A DNA stretch of 64,000 nt from Shinella kummerowiae (GTDB lineage Bacteria > Pseudomonadota > Alphaproteobacteria > Rhizobiales > Rhizobiaceae). Below are positions 47,521 to 56,199 of this stretch, piece after piece. Location of the stretch: positions 682,001-746,000 of the forward strand of contig NZ_WUMK01000001.1 of the NCBI RefSeq assembly GCF_009827055.1. The letters run 5' to 3'. Each line of letters opens with the position of its first letter. The first letter of the stretch is position 1. The notes under the pieces are model-generated. The model was not told where the DNA came from, made no database searches, and was given only the letters and a program-made list of their open reading frames with translations. The translations under genes were made by a program, and so were the position numbers.

Positions 47521-47685
47521 CTAACGCAGGCTCGCCATCTCCTGTGCGGGACCGGTGGCAAGCGTCGGGGAAACGGTGGAGAAGAGCAGCGCGACAACGG
47601 CGAGGTTGATCACGGCATAGAGATAGACCACGGGGCGCAGGCGCGCGGCGACCGGGTTCTGCTGGCTGATGGTGTGCGGCTGCAT
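47521..47685 (-). CDS. Small one-span membrane protein
   Basis: A 54-residue protein with one hydrophobic segment (VVYLYAVINLAVVALLF). AGGGA lies nine bases before the ATG at 47683-47685. The frame is open further upstream to 47829 without homology. Unknown function; weak gene call based on ribosome-binding site and membrane span. Confidence 0.5.
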   Translation of the reverse strand: MQPHTISQQNPVAARLRPVVYLYAVINLAVVALLFSTVSPTLATGPAQEMASLR

Positions 47686-47825
47686 CGTTCTGTTCCCTGA
47701 TATTGTCGGCCGCGTGGCCTCTTGTGGTGCTTGGTTGGCTTGGTTGTACAACGGCACCAAAGTCCGGCATGTTCCGCCGGGAACAGCGCAAGGCGAGCAG
47801 CCTGTTGCCAAAGCGCCACAGCCGG

Positions 47826-48284
47826 TCACAGCGGCAGGGCTGTCGTCTCCTTCAACGTATCGAGCACGATCGCGGTCTTCACATGCGAGACCGATTCATG
47901 CGGCAGCAGCACGTCGTTGACGAAAGCGGAGAGGGCCTTGAGGTTCGGCACCACGACCTTGATGATGTAGTCCATCTCCCCCGTCAGCGAGAACGCCTCC
48001 AGCACCTCCGGCAGGTTGGAGATCAGCTTGGCGAAGCGTACTGCATTGTCGCGGTTGTGCGTCGAAAGCGTCACGGTCACAACGATGACGATGCCGAGGT
48101 CGAGTTTTTCCCGGTCGAGTTCCGCCCGGTAGGCGCGAATGATGCCCTCCTCCTCCAGCCTTATGCGCCGACGCGAACATTGCGAGGGCGAAAGATGGAT
48201 GCGCTCTGACAGTTCGTTGTTCGTCAGCCGCGCATCCTGCTGCAAATGCGCAAGGAGCTTACGATCGAAATCGTCAAGCTGCAT
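47826..48284 (-). CDS. Lrp/AsnC-family regulator
   Basis: A 152-residue regulator with helix-turn-helix (DFDRKLLAHLQQDARLTNNELSERIHLSPSQCSRRRIRLEEEGII) and RAM domain (AFSLTGEMDYIIKVVVPNL). It diverges from the HPPD gene with 130 bases between starts; in many proteobacteria an Lrp-type regulator beside hppD controls tyrosine/phenylalanine degradation. I infer that this one regulates hppD, probably with tyrosine or phenylalanine as ligand. Confidence 0.92.
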   Translation of the reverse strand: MQLDDFDRKLLAHLQQDARLTNNELSERIHLSPSQCSRRRIRLEEEGIIRAYRAELDREKLDLGIVIVVTVTLSTHNRDNAVRFAKLISNLPEVLEAFSLTGEMDYIIKVVVPNLKALSAFVNDVLLPHESVSHVKTAIVLDTLKETTALPL

Positions 48285-48330
48285 GAATTGCCCTCCAAAT
48301 CCTCAACTCCTGCACGAACATCGCATGGAA

Positions 48331-48371
48331 TTGCCAAAACACAACCACTATGCACGCACTTTGCATGGCAA
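48331..48371. promoter_or_regulatory. Nested palindrome between Lrp gene and hppD
   Basis: TTGCC (48331) and GGCAA (48367) bracket an inner ATGCA-N7-TGCAT at 48350-48366. Dyads of this size in an Lrp-target intergenic region are plausible Lrp-family operator sites. Inference from position and symmetry. Confidence 0.4.
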
Positions 48372-48414
48372 ACGCGCCATACTCCTCCCAGATAGTTTTC
48401 GAGGAGGACGAACG

Positions 48415-49518
48415 ATGGGCCCTTTCCCGCATGATGCCCCGCCGGCACTGATCACCGCCGACAACCCGGCCGGCACCGATGGCTTCGAGTTCGTCGAATT
48501 CGCCCATCCGGAGCCGGAGAAACTGGAAGAGCTGTTTGCCCGCATGGGCTACAGCAAGGTTGCCACGCACCGCACCAAGGCAATCTCCGTCTGGCGCCAG
48601 GGCGACATCAACTATGTCATCAATGCCGAGCCCGGCTCGCACGCCATGAAGTTCGCCGACGTGCACGGCCCCTGCGCCGCCTCCATGGCCTGGCGCGTGG
48701 TCGATGCGGAACATGCCTTCAAGCATGCGCTCTCCAAGGGCGCGACACCCTATGAAGGCGACGACAAGGCGCTCGACGTGCCTGCCATCGTCGGCATCGG
48801 CGGCTCGCTGCTCTACTTCGTCGAAAAATACGGCGCCAAGGGCTCGGCCTATGACACCGAGTTCGCCTGGACCGGCGAACGCGATCCCAAGCCGCAGGGC
48901 GTCGGCTTCTATTTCCTCGACCACCTTACCCACAATGTCTATCGCGGCAACATGGACAAGTGGTGGGATTTCTACCGCGAACTGTTCGGCTTCAAGCAGA
49001 TCCACTTCTTCGACATTGACGGCCGCATCACCGGCCTCGTCTCGCGCGCCATCACCTCGCCCTGCGGCAAGATCCGCATTCCGCTGAACGAATCGAAGGA
49101 CGAGACGAGCCAGATCGTCGAATATCTGAAGAAGTACAAGGGCGAAGGCATCCAGCACATCGCCGTCGGCACGGACGGGATATACGACGCGACCGACAGG
49201 CTCGCCGATAACGGCGTGAAGTTCATGCCCGGCCCGCCGGACACCTATTACGACCGCTCCTATGTGCGCGTCGTCGGCCATGAAGAGCCGGTCGCCCGCA
49301 TGAAGAAACACGGTATCCTGATCGATGGCGAAGGCGTCGTCGATGGCGGCATGACGAAGATCCTGTTGCAAATCTTCTCCAAGACCGTCATCGGGCCGAT
49401 CTTCTTCGAGTTCATCCAGCGCAAGGGTGACGAAGGTTTTGGCGAAGGCAATTTCCGCGCGCTCTTCGAATCGATCGAAGAGGACCAGATCCGCCGGGGC
49501 GTCATCGCAGCAGAATAA
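48415..49518 (+). CDS. hppD: 4-Hydroxyphenylpyruvate dioxygenase
   Basis: HPPD converts 4-hydroxyphenylpyruvate to homogentisate in tyrosine breakdown, with Fe2+ and O2. The 367-residue protein has the three iron ligands: His in LDHLTHNV, His in IQHIAVGT, and Glu in FFEFIQRKGDEGFGEGNF. GAGGAGGACG precedes the ATG at 48415. Homogentisate dioxygenase and fumarylacetoacetase are not adjacent. A divergent Lrp-family regulator likely controls it. Confidence 0.96.
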   Translation: MGPFPHDAPPALITADNPAGTDGFEFVEFAHPEPEKLEELFARMGYSKVATHRTKAISVWRQGDINYVINAEPGSHAMKFADVHGPCAASMAWRVVDAEHAFKHALSKGATPYEGDDKALDVPAIVGIGGSLLYFVEKYGAKGSAYDTEFAWTGERDPKPQGVGFYFLDHLTHNVYRGNMDKWWDFYRELFGFKQIHFFDIDGRITGLVSRAITSPCGKIRIPLNESKDETSQIVEYLKKYKGEGIQHIAVGTDGIYDATDRLADNGVKFMPGPPDTYYDRSYVRVVGHEEPVARMKKHGILIDGEGVVDGGMTKILLQIFSKTVIGPIFFEFIQRKGDEGFGEGNFRALFESIEEDQIRRGVIAAE

Positions 49519-49550
49519 CAACCGCGGCAAGCAAGCCACTCGCGGGGAAG

Positions 49551-49583
49551 GAAGAGGCGGTCGCTTTGCGGCCGCCTCTTTTC
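49551..49583 (+). terminator. Intrinsic terminator after hppD
   Basis: Arms AGAGGCGG and CCGCCTCT around an eleven-base loop, then TTTTC. It lies 33 bases after the stop codon. Confidence 0.85.
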
Positions 49584-49762
49584 GTTGAAAACTCCGGTGC
49601 ACGGCGCACACGGCCAAATTGACTTATCCCAAATTTATCCGCACCTTGCGGGTGCCGAATTTTTCGGCAACGGACGCGGGCTTCAGACCGCGTTCCGGTA
49701 GCGAGGCAAGTGTCCTGCTCGGACCACTCTCTATTCCGGGCGGACCTTTCGGAGGGGAAGTC

Positions 49763-50032
49763 ATGGAAGCATTGATGCCCATCATCACGCAGCTCATCGC
49801 GGGCGCGGTTGGCGGTAACGTCGCCGGAGCGGCCCTGAAACAGGCCGCTGTGAGCGTGATCGTCCGCACCATTGTCGGCGCCATCGGCGGTGTCGGCGGC
49901 GGCTTTCTCTTGCAGATGCTGGGTGGGGAAGCCGGCCTCTCGGGCCTCGTCGCCAATGGCATCGGCGGCCTCGTCGGCGGCGGCGTGCTGACGGCGATCG
50001 TCGGCGCCGTGCTCGGCAAAAAGCCGGCATGA
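49763..50032 (+). CDS. Glycine-rich hydrophobic small protein
   Basis: An 89-residue protein composed of hydrophobic, glycine-rich repeats (AGAVGGNVAGAALKQAAV, GAIGGVGGGFLLQMLGG, NGIGGLVGGGVLTAIVGAVLG), a glycine-zipper pattern suggesting membrane-embedded oligomers. GGAGGGGAAG is a strong ribosome-binding site before the ATG at 49763. I recall related unnamed proteins in rhizobia; no function known. Confidence 0.7.
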   Translation: MEALMPIITQLIAGAVGGNVAGAALKQAAVSVIVRTIVGAIGGVGGGFLLQMLGGEAGLSGLVANGIGGLVGGGVLTAIVGAVLGKKPA

Positions 50033-50033
50033 A

Positions 50034-50062
50034 CAAAAAAGGCGGCCCTCATCGGGCCGCCC
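50034..50062 (-). terminator. Intrinsic terminator after ilvE
   Basis: Arms GGCGGCCC and GGGCCGCC with a five-base loop; the minus strand continues with TTTTTT. It ends ilvE and may also stop the convergent small gene. Confidence 0.85.
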
Positions 50063-50090
50063 TATCCAACGGATGGCGTTTTCCGCCTGC

Positions 50091-50978
50091 TTATTCGGCA
50101 GCGGCGGCGACCGGATAGACTTCCTTCATGTAGTCGTTCATCAGCGTCTCCGAGATCGTGCCCGGCGTGAAGCGGTACGGGCCGATTTCGGAAACCGGCG
50201 TCACTTCGGCGGCAGACCCCGTCAGGAAGCATTCGGAGAAGTCCGGCAGCTCTTCCGGCAGGATCGCCCGCTCGATGATCTGATAGCCACGGCGCTTGGC
50301 CAGTTCGATCACGGTACGACGGGTGATGCCGTCGAGGAAGCAATCCGGCACCGGCGTGTGGATGACGCCATCCTTGACGAAGAAGACGTTGGCGCCCGTG
50401 GCTTCCGCCACCTGGCCCCGGTAGTCGAGCATCAGCGCATCCGCATAGCCCTTGGCTTCGGCGGCATGCTTGGAGATCGTGCAGATCATGTAGAGGCCGG
50501 CGGCCTTCGACTTCGACGGCGCGGTCTTCGGGTCGGGACGACGGTATTCGGCGATGTCGAGGCGAATGCCCTTCAGCTTCTCGGCCGGATTGAAGTAGCT
50601 GCCCCACTGCCAGATGGCGATGGCCACGTTGATGCGGTTGTTCTGCGCCGAGACACCCATCATTTCCGAGCCGCGCCAGGCGATCGGCCGCGCATAGGCT
50701 TCGGAGAAGCCCTGCCGCTTCAGGAGTTCGATGGTTGCCGCATCCAGCTCTTCCACCGAATAGGGAATCTTGAAGCCGAGGATTTCGGCCGATGCGTGCA
50801 GGCGCTGGTTATGCTCCGTGAGCTTGAAGATGCGCCCGCCATAGGCGCGCTCGCCTTCGAACACCGCGCTCGCATAGTGCAAACCGTGCGTCAGCACGTG
50901 AACCTTGGCATCCTTCCAGTCGACGAATTCGCCGTTGAACCAGATTTGTCCGTCCATTTGGTCAAAGGGAACTGCCAT
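50091..50978 (-). CDS. ilvE: Branched-chain amino acid aminotransferase
   Basis: IlvE is a fold-IV PLP enzyme for leucine, isoleucine and valine. The 295-residue protein has the fold-IV hallmarks ALMLDYRGQVAEATGANVFFVKDG (Glu in EATGAN) and HTPVPDCFLDGITRRTVIELA, plus HGLHYASAVFEGERAYGG near the start. The catalytic Lys is in KSKAAGLYMI. The ATG at 50976-50978 has GGAGGA upstream. It is divergent from a MarR-regulator operon. D-amino acid transaminase is a less likely alternative. Confidence 0.94.
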   Translation of the reverse strand: MAVPFDQMDGQIWFNGEFVDWKDAKVHVLTHGLHYASAVFEGERAYGGRIFKLTEHNQRLHASAEILGFKIPYSVEELDAATIELLKRQGFSEAYARPIAWRGSEMMGVSAQNNRINVAIAIWQWGSYFNPAEKLKGIRLDIAEYRRPDPKTAPSKSKAAGLYMICTISKHAAEAKGYADALMLDYRGQVAEATGANVFFVKDGVIHTPVPDCFLDGITRRTVIELAKRRGYQIIERAILPEELPDFSECFLTGSAAEVTPVSEIGPYRFTPGTISETLMNDYMKEVYPVAAAAE

Positions 50979-51158
50979 CGTGTCATCCTCCGGCGCTCTC
51001 ACGCCATTCTTTCTGTTGATTGTTTCGTCTGTTGCGGTCTAACCAGAAACAGGCGGGGTTACCTGAAGAAAAAGGTAGTCCACATTGGGAATCGGGGAAA
51101 TACCGGATATCAGCGCCCGGAACCGCAAATTCGGCGGGACCCTAACAAGGGCGGAAAA

Positions 51159-51181
51159 ATATGTCAACAAACCTGACATAT
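51159..51181. promoter_or_regulatory. Perfect palindrome before the MarR gene, likely MarR operator
   Basis: ATATGTCA and TGACATAT separated by seven bases, a perfect 8-base inversion. It lies 32 bases upstream of the MarR start and directly beside a TATAAA -10 (51187-51192), the expected place for autorepression; it could also affect divergent ilvE. Confidence 0.65.
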
Positions 51182-51212
51182 CTTGCTATAAATTACGCGG
51201 GGGCGGCACAGC

Positions 51213-51719
51213 ATGAAAGGAAATGACAACGTGGCCCGACACATGCCGGACAGGAACGGCGGAAGCGAGCTGCACGAAGACGCCATGACGGGCGACGGGC
51301 GCATCGACTTCGAAATCATCGAAGGCCTGTTCTTCGCCTATCGCGACTTCATTTCCGATCCCGACGCGATCCTAGAAAAGAGCGGCTTCGGCCGCGCCCA
51401 TCACCGCGTCGTGCACTTCGTCAACCGCGAGCCCGGCATGACGGTCGCCGACCTGCTCGACACGCTGAAGATAACCAAGCAGAGCCTGGCGCGTGTCTTG
51501 AAGGAACTCATCGATTCCGGCTATATCCAGCAGGTGGCAGGGCCTGAGGATCGCCGCCAGCGTAAGCTCTACCCGACGAAGGCCGGGCGGGAACTCGCTC
51601 TGGCGCTCGCCGAGCCGCAATCCCGCCGCATCGCCCGTGCATTTGAGGAGATGAACGCAAACGACCGTCGGGCGGTGATCCGGTTCCTCACCGGCATGCA
51701 GAACGCCAAGACCGAATGA
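51213..51719 (+). CDS. MarR-family transcriptional regulator
   Basis: A 168-residue winged-helix regulator. The recognition region ADLLDTLKITKQSLARVLKELIDSGYIQQVAGPEDRRQRKLYPT is typical MarR, including the wing residues DRRQR. The response regulator gene follows 23 bases later and the kinase after that, so three regulators form one operon. MarR proteins release DNA on binding small ligands; the ligand is unknown. Confidence 0.93.
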   Translation: MKGNDNVARHMPDRNGGSELHEDAMTGDGRIDFEIIEGLFFAYRDFISDPDAILEKSGFGRAHHRVVHFVNREPGMTVADLLDTLKITKQSLARVLKELIDSGYIQQVAGPEDRRQRKLYPTKAGRELALALAEPQSRRIARAFEEMNANDRRAVIRFLTGMQNAKTE

Positions 51720-51742
51720 CAGACTGACTGGAGGACAAGACG

Positions 51743-52450
51743 ATGACCGCTGCCGGCGCGCCCTCCGACGACGCTTCCCATCTTCTCGTCGTCGATGACG
51801 ACACCCGTATCCGCGAGCTACTGAACCGCTACCTCATGGAGCAAGGTTTTCGCGTCACCGTCGCCGGTGACGCCGACGAGGCGCGGCGCAAGCTCCGGGG
51901 CCTGGATTTCGACTTGATCATCATGGACGTGATGATGCCCGGCGAAAGCGGCCTGTCGCTGACGAAGAGCCTGCGCGACATCCGCCCCGTGCCGATCCTG
52001 ATGTTGACGGCGCTTGCCGAGTCCACGGCGCGCATCGAAGGCCTGGAGGCCGGCGCCGACGACTATCTGTCAAAACCGTTCGAACCGCGCGAACTGGTGC
52101 TTCGCATCAACAATATTTTGAAGCGCAATGCGACACCCTCCGCCCCCAAGATCGAGCAGGTCATGTTCGGCCCCTACACGTTCTCCATCGTGCGCAAGGA
52201 GCTGAAACGCGGTGGCGACACCATCCGCCTGACGGATCGCGAACAGGAGATCATGCTGCTCTTTTCGTTGCGGGCCGGCGAGACCATTCCGCGCCACGAA
52301 CTGATCGGCGAAGAAACCGACGTGGGTGAACGTACTATCGACGTGCAGATCAACCGTTTGAGGCGTAAGATCGAGGAAGACCCTTCCAATCCGGTGTGGC
52401 TGCAGACCGTGCGCGGCATCGGCTATCGATTGAGCGTGGAGCAAGTCTGA
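51743..52450 (+). CDS. OmpR-family response regulator
   Basis: A 235-residue regulator: receiver domain with acidic pocket DDDT, phosphoacceptor Asp62 in LIIMDVMMPGESG, Thr in MLTALAES and Lys in YLSKPFEP, then a winged-helix DNA-binding domain (IRLTDREQEIMLLFSLRAGETIPRHELIGEETDVGERTIDVQINRLRRKIE). It resembles Rhodobacter PetR from memory. It lies in the MarR operon, with the kinase gene 67 bases downstream. Confidence 0.94.
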   Translation: MTAAGAPSDDASHLLVVDDDTRIRELLNRYLMEQGFRVTVAGDADEARRKLRGLDFDLIIMDVMMPGESGLSLTKSLRDIRPVPILMLTALAESTARIEGLEAGADDYLSKPFEPRELVLRINNILKRNATPSAPKIEQVMFGPYTFSIVRKELKRGGDTIRLTDREQEIMLLFSLRAGETIPRHELIGEETDVGERTIDVQINRLRRKIEEDPSNPVWLQTVRGIGYRLSVEQV

Positions 52451-52517
52451 CCGTGTGCCGCCAACAGCCATTCCAGGACGCGTTCATCGCATCCTTCCCT
52501 GCGGAAATGCCGGTGCG

Positions 52518-53900
52518 ATGACCACCTTCGAGACATTCAAGCGCGATATCGAACGCGCGCCGGCCCTTGGCTGGAAGCGTTTCGGCCGGTGGATGCGCCG
52601 CCAGCTTCCGACAGGCCTCTATGCGCGCGCGCTGCTCATCATCATCATCCCGATGGTGCTTCTCCAGTCCGTCGTGGCCTTCGTCTTCATGGAGCGCCAT
52701 TGGCAGCTCGTGACACAGCGCCTTTCCACGGCCGTCACCCGCGACATTGCCGCCATTATCGACCTGATCGAAACCTATCCGCAGGACACCAACTATACCG
52801 AGATCGCCCGCATCGCGCGCGAAAGGCTGGAGCTCAACGTGGCGATCGAGCCCGGCACGGAGCTGCCGCCGCCGCGTTCGAAGCCGTTCTTCAACATCCT
52901 TGACGAGATCCTCAGCGAGGAAATCGTCCGGCAGATCCGCCGGCCCTTCTGGATCGATACGGTCGGCGAAAGCAATCTCGTCGAGATCCGCATCCTGCTC
53001 GACAACAAGGTCCTGCGCGTCTACGCGCGGCGCAACCAGGCCTACGCCTCCAACACGCACATCTTCCTGCTCTGGATGGTTGGCACCTCGCTCGTGCTGA
53101 TCGGCATCTCCATCCTGTTCCTGCGCGGCCAGATCCGCCCGATCCTCAACCTGGCGCAAGCGGCCGAGAGTTTTGGCAAGGGCCAGAAGATGCGGGAGGA
53201 CTTTGCACCGCGAGGCGCCGATGAAGTGCGCCGCGCCGGCCTCGCCTTCATCCTGATGCGCGAGCGCATCGAACGCCAGATGGAGCAGCGTACCGCCATG
53301 CTCACCGGCGTCAGCCACGACCTGCGCACCATCCTCACCCGCTTCAAGCTGCAGCTGGCACTGGCCGGCGACAATCCCGACCTGCAGGGCCTCAACAAGG
53401 ACGTCGAGGACATGCAGACCATGCTCGAAGGCTATCTCTCCTTCGCGCGCGGCGATGCGGAAGAGGATGTCGGCGAGCTGCGGCTGTCGAACCTGTTCGA
53501 GAAGTTTTCGCTCGAGGCGGAACTGCATGACCGCGCCTTCTCCAGCGACATCGACGGGGAAGATGAGGTCATGGTGCGCCCGACCGCCTTCAGCCGCCTC
53601 GTCGGCAATCTGGTTTCCAATGCCATGCGCTATGCCAAGACCGTGCATGTCGAAGCACGTCACCGCGCCAAGTGGCTGACCATCACCGTGGATGATGACG
53701 GGCCGGGCATTCCCGAGCGTTCGCGCGATGATGTCTTCAAACCGTTCTTCCGCCTGGACGAAGCGCGCAATCTCGATGCGTCAGGCACCGGCTTGGGTCT
53801 CGCTATTGCCCGGGACATCGCCCGCAGCCATGGCGGCAATGTCACGCTCTCGGACAGCCCGATGGGCGGCCTGCGGGCGACGATCCGTATTCCAGCCTGA
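52518..53900 (+). CDS. EnvZ-type sensor histidine kinase
   Basis: A 460-residue inner-membrane kinase: spans at about residues 36-57 and 182-203 enclose a roughly 120-residue periplasmic sensor; a HAMP region follows, then H267 in SHDLRTILTRFKLQL, the N box NLVSNAMRYA, DDDGPGIP and GTGLGLAIARDIA. The usual Pro after HDLRT is Ile. It phosphorylates the upstream response regulator. Signal unknown. The ATG at 52518 is chosen; the frame is open upstream to 52455. Confidence 0.93.
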   Translation: MTTFETFKRDIERAPALGWKRFGRWMRRQLPTGLYARALLIIIIPMVLLQSVVAFVFMERHWQLVTQRLSTAVTRDIAAIIDLIETYPQDTNYTEIARIARERLELNVAIEPGTELPPPRSKPFFNILDEILSEEIVRQIRRPFWIDTVGESNLVEIRILLDNKVLRVYARRNQAYASNTHIFLLWMVGTSLVLIGISILFLRGQIRPILNLAQAAESFGKGQKMREDFAPRGADEVRRAGLAFILMRERIERQMEQRTAMLTGVSHDLRTILTRFKLQLALAGDNPDLQGLNKDVEDMQTMLEGYLSFARGDAEEDVGELRLSNLFEKFSLEAELHDRAFSSDIDGEDEVMVRPTAFSRLVGNLVSNAMRYAKTVHVEARHRAKWLTITVDDDGPGIPERSRDDVFKPFFRLDEARNLDASGTGLGLAIARDIARSHGGNVTLSDSPMGGLRATIRIPA

Positions 53901-53919
53901 TAGTCGAAGGGGTGAGCCG

Positions 53920-54504
53920 ATGAACGACGAACCCTTCAACGATATGGCCTGGCTCAACCCGCCAGCCGCGACCTCGGTGCACGATGGCCATCTGCACGTC
54001 CGCACCGGTCTAAAGACCGATTTCTGGCAGCGCACCTACTATGGCTTCCAGCCGGACAGCGGCCATTTCCTGCATCGGCAATGGACCGGTGACTTCACCC
54101 TGGAAACGACCTTCCGCGGCCAATATCAAGCGCTCTACGATCAGGCGGGCCTGATGATCCGCCACGACGAAACGAACTGGGTGAAATGCGGCATCGAGTT
54201 CACCGATGGCGCGAAGCATATCAGCGTTGTCGTGACGCGCGGCCACTCGGATTGGTCCGCTTTCCGAGTCGATCACGATTTCGATCTGGTTTCGGTGCGC
54301 GTCACGCGCAATGGCGATGCGCTTTTCATTCAGTACCGGACAGACGCCATGACCGAATGGCGGGTGGCCCGCCTCGCCTACTTTCCACCAGGCTTTTCAG
54401 AGCTTTCCGTCGGGCTGATGGCCTGTTCGCCCCAGCGCGAGGGTTTCGAAGCTGAATTCACCGACTTCCGACTAGGGCCGCCAGTGTCGCGCGATATTCA
54501 CTGA
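53920..54504 (+). CDS. DUF1349 protein
   Basis: A 194-residue beta-rich protein of the DUF1349 family, related to concanavalin-like jelly rolls. Signatures: WLNPPA, YYGFQPDSGHFLHRQWTGDFTLETTFRGQYQALYDQAGLMIRHDETNWVKCGIEF and GLMACSPQREGFEAEFTDF. No signal peptide. It follows the kinase by 19 bases and may belong to that operon. It may bind a carbohydrate; function unproven. Confidence 0.88.
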   Translation: MNDEPFNDMAWLNPPAATSVHDGHLHVRTGLKTDFWQRTYYGFQPDSGHFLHRQWTGDFTLETTFRGQYQALYDQAGLMIRHDETNWVKCGIEFTDGAKHISVVVTRGHSDWSAFRVDHDFDLVSVRVTRNGDALFIQYRTDAMTEWRVARLAYFPPGFSELSVGLMACSPQREGFEAEFTDFRLGPPVSRDIH

Positions 54505-54514
54505 CCTTTTCGGA

Positions 54515-54856
54515 TCAGCACATCTTTTTGCCGTTCGGCACCGGGTGGTCGACGCTGGCGAGAACGATCGCGCCTGTTTCGTCCTCAAAGCCGAGCGTCA
54601 GCACTTCGGACCGCACCGGGCCGATCTGGCGCGGCGGAAAATTGACGACGGCAAGCACCTGGCGGCCGACGAGCTCTTCCAGCGTATAGTGCACGGTAAT
54701 CTGCGCCGACGACTTCTTGGTGCCGATCTCCGGTCCGAAATCGATCGTCAGCTTGTAGGCCGGCTTGCGTGCTTCCGGGAAGGGCAGCGCCTCGATGATC
54801 GTGCCGACGCGAATGTCGACGCGTTCGAAATCAGCGTAGGTAATGGTCTCTGTCAT
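54515..54856 (-). CDS. CsaA-like tRNA-binding-domain protein
   Basis: A 113-residue EMAP-II-like OB-fold protein. DFERVDIRVGTIIEALPFPEARKPAYKLTIDFG and VLAVVNFPPRQIGPVRSEVLTLGF are the CsaA signatures. CsaA proteins bind tRNA and act as export-related chaperones. It converges with the DUF1349 gene (10 bases apart) and follows proC on the same strand. Confidence 0.9.
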   Translation of the reverse strand: MTETITYADFERVDIRVGTIIEALPFPEARKPAYKLTIDFGPEIGTKKSSAQITVHYTLEELVGRQVLAVVNFPPRQIGPVRSEVLTLGFEDETGAIVLASVDHPVPNGKKMC

Positions 54857-54877
54857 GGAATATTCCTCGGAAGGCGA

Positions 54878-55696
54878 TCAGCCCGCCAGTTCCTCGGCGC
54901 GCGTGCGGGCGGCGGCAATGGCCTTGTCGAAGAGCGGCTGCATGCCATCCTCCGCCATCAGAACGGACAGTGCCGCGGCCGTGGTGCCGCCGGGAGACGT
55001 CACGTTCTGGCGCAGGCGGCTGGCGTCGTCGGGGGACTGATGAAGCAATTCACCAGCCCCCGCGACGGTTTCCCGTGCGAGCCGCATGGCGAGGTCCGCC
55101 GGCAGGCCAGCTTTGCGACCTGCCTCCGCCATGCACTCGACGAGATAAAAGACATAAGCCGGGCCGCTGCCCGAGACCGCCGTGACGGCGTCGATATCGC
55201 CCTCGGTCGCGACCCATTCGACGGGGCCGCTCACCTTGAGCAAGGAATGCACGAAATCGCGCTGCGCTTCGGAAACACGCGCATTGGCGAAAGCACCGGT
55301 GACACCGCGACCGATCATTGCCGGCGTGTTGGGCATGGCACGCACGGTGGCGGCCTCGCCGAGATGGCTTTCGAGATTGGCGATCGTCTTGCCGGCTGCG
55401 ACCGAGACGACGACGGTCTCAGGCCCGACGAGGCCCTTCAACGGCGGCAGGACCTGATCGATGACCTGCGGCTTCACGGCAACGAAGATCACGCCGGCTT
55501 TCACGCCGTCCGGCGCGGATGTTTCATGGCGTGCGCCGTTGTCGGCGATCAGCATGGCCATGGCGGGCTGCGGGCCGGGATCGATCACGATCACCGAGGA
55601 GCCGGAAAGGCCGCTCTTCAGCCAGCCGGCAAGCATGGCGCCGCCCATGTTTCCGGCGCCGATGAGAACGATGGGACCCAAGCCTGCAACCGTCAT
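54878..55696 (-). CDS. proC: Pyrroline-5-carboxylate reductase
   Basis: ProC makes proline from pyrroline-5-carboxylate with NADPH. The 272-residue protein has the Rossmann motif IVLIGAGNMGGAMLAGW at the start, FVAVKPQVIDQVL, VRAMPNTPAMIGRGVTG, and the signature SGSGPAYVFYLVECMAEAG ... LRQNVTSPGGTTAAAL. The ATG at 55694-55696 starts two bases after the YbjN stop codon (55699-55701), so the two are one transcript. Confidence 0.95.
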   Translation of the reverse strand: MTVAGLGPIVLIGAGNMGGAMLAGWLKSGLSGSSVIVIDPGPQPAMAMLIADNGARHETSAPDGVKAGVIFVAVKPQVIDQVLPPLKGLVGPETVVVSVAAGKTIANLESHLGEAATVRAMPNTPAMIGRGVTGAFANARVSEAQRDFVHSLLKVSGPVEWVATEGDIDAVTAVSGSGPAYVFYLVECMAEAGRKAGLPADLAMRLARETVAGAGELLHQSPDDASRLRQNVTSPGGTTAAALSVLMAEDGMQPLFDKAIAAARTRAEELAG

Positions 55697-55698
55697 TG

Positions 55699-56199
55699 TC
55701 ACGCTTCCCCGACTGTCTCGAAGAGCACCGCATCGACGGCGGACTGGGCGTCCATGCCGGACCAGACGACGAACTGGAAGGCCTGGAAATAGGCTTCGCA
55801 GGATTCGAGCGCGCTGGACAGCAACACCTCGACCTGTCGGTTCGTGGGCTCCGCACCGCCGGCCAGCAGCAGCGACTGACGGAAGATCACCACGTCCTCG
55901 CGGCGCCACAGATCGAAATGCCCCATGAGCACCTGACCGTTCACATGCGACAGCAGGCAATGCACTTCGGCGACCCGGCTTTCCGGAACCTTGATGTCGA
56001 AGGCGCAGGCAAGGTGCAGCGCTTCGAACTCTTCCATCCAGGAGAAGGAGACGTGGTAGTCCGCCCACTTGCCTTCGACGGTCATCGCGATCTCGTCTTC
56101 GCCCGACCGCTCGAACGTCCAATCATTGTTGGCTGCGACGAACTCGATCATGTCGACCGGGTTGGACTGACGTCCGATATCCAATTCCATAAGGCTCAT
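55699..56199 (-). CDS. YbjN-domain protein
   Basis: A 166-residue protein of the YbjN family (type III secretion chaperone-like fold). The segment W-FERSGEDEIAMTVEGKWADYHVSFSWMEEFEALHLACAFDIKVPE matches the domain. The gene is directly followed by proC, and the CsaA-like gene, forming a ybjN-proC-csaA-like unit seen widely in alphaproteobacteria. Biological role unknown. Confidence 0.9.
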   Translation of the reverse strand: MSLMELDIGRQSNPVDMIEFVAANNDWTFERSGEDEIAMTVEGKWADYHVSFSWMEEFEALHLACAFDIKVPESRVAEVHCLLSHVNGQVLMGHFDLWRREDVVIFRQSLLLAGGAEPTNRQVEVLLSSALESCEAYFQAFQFVVWSGMDAQSAVDAVLFETVGEA

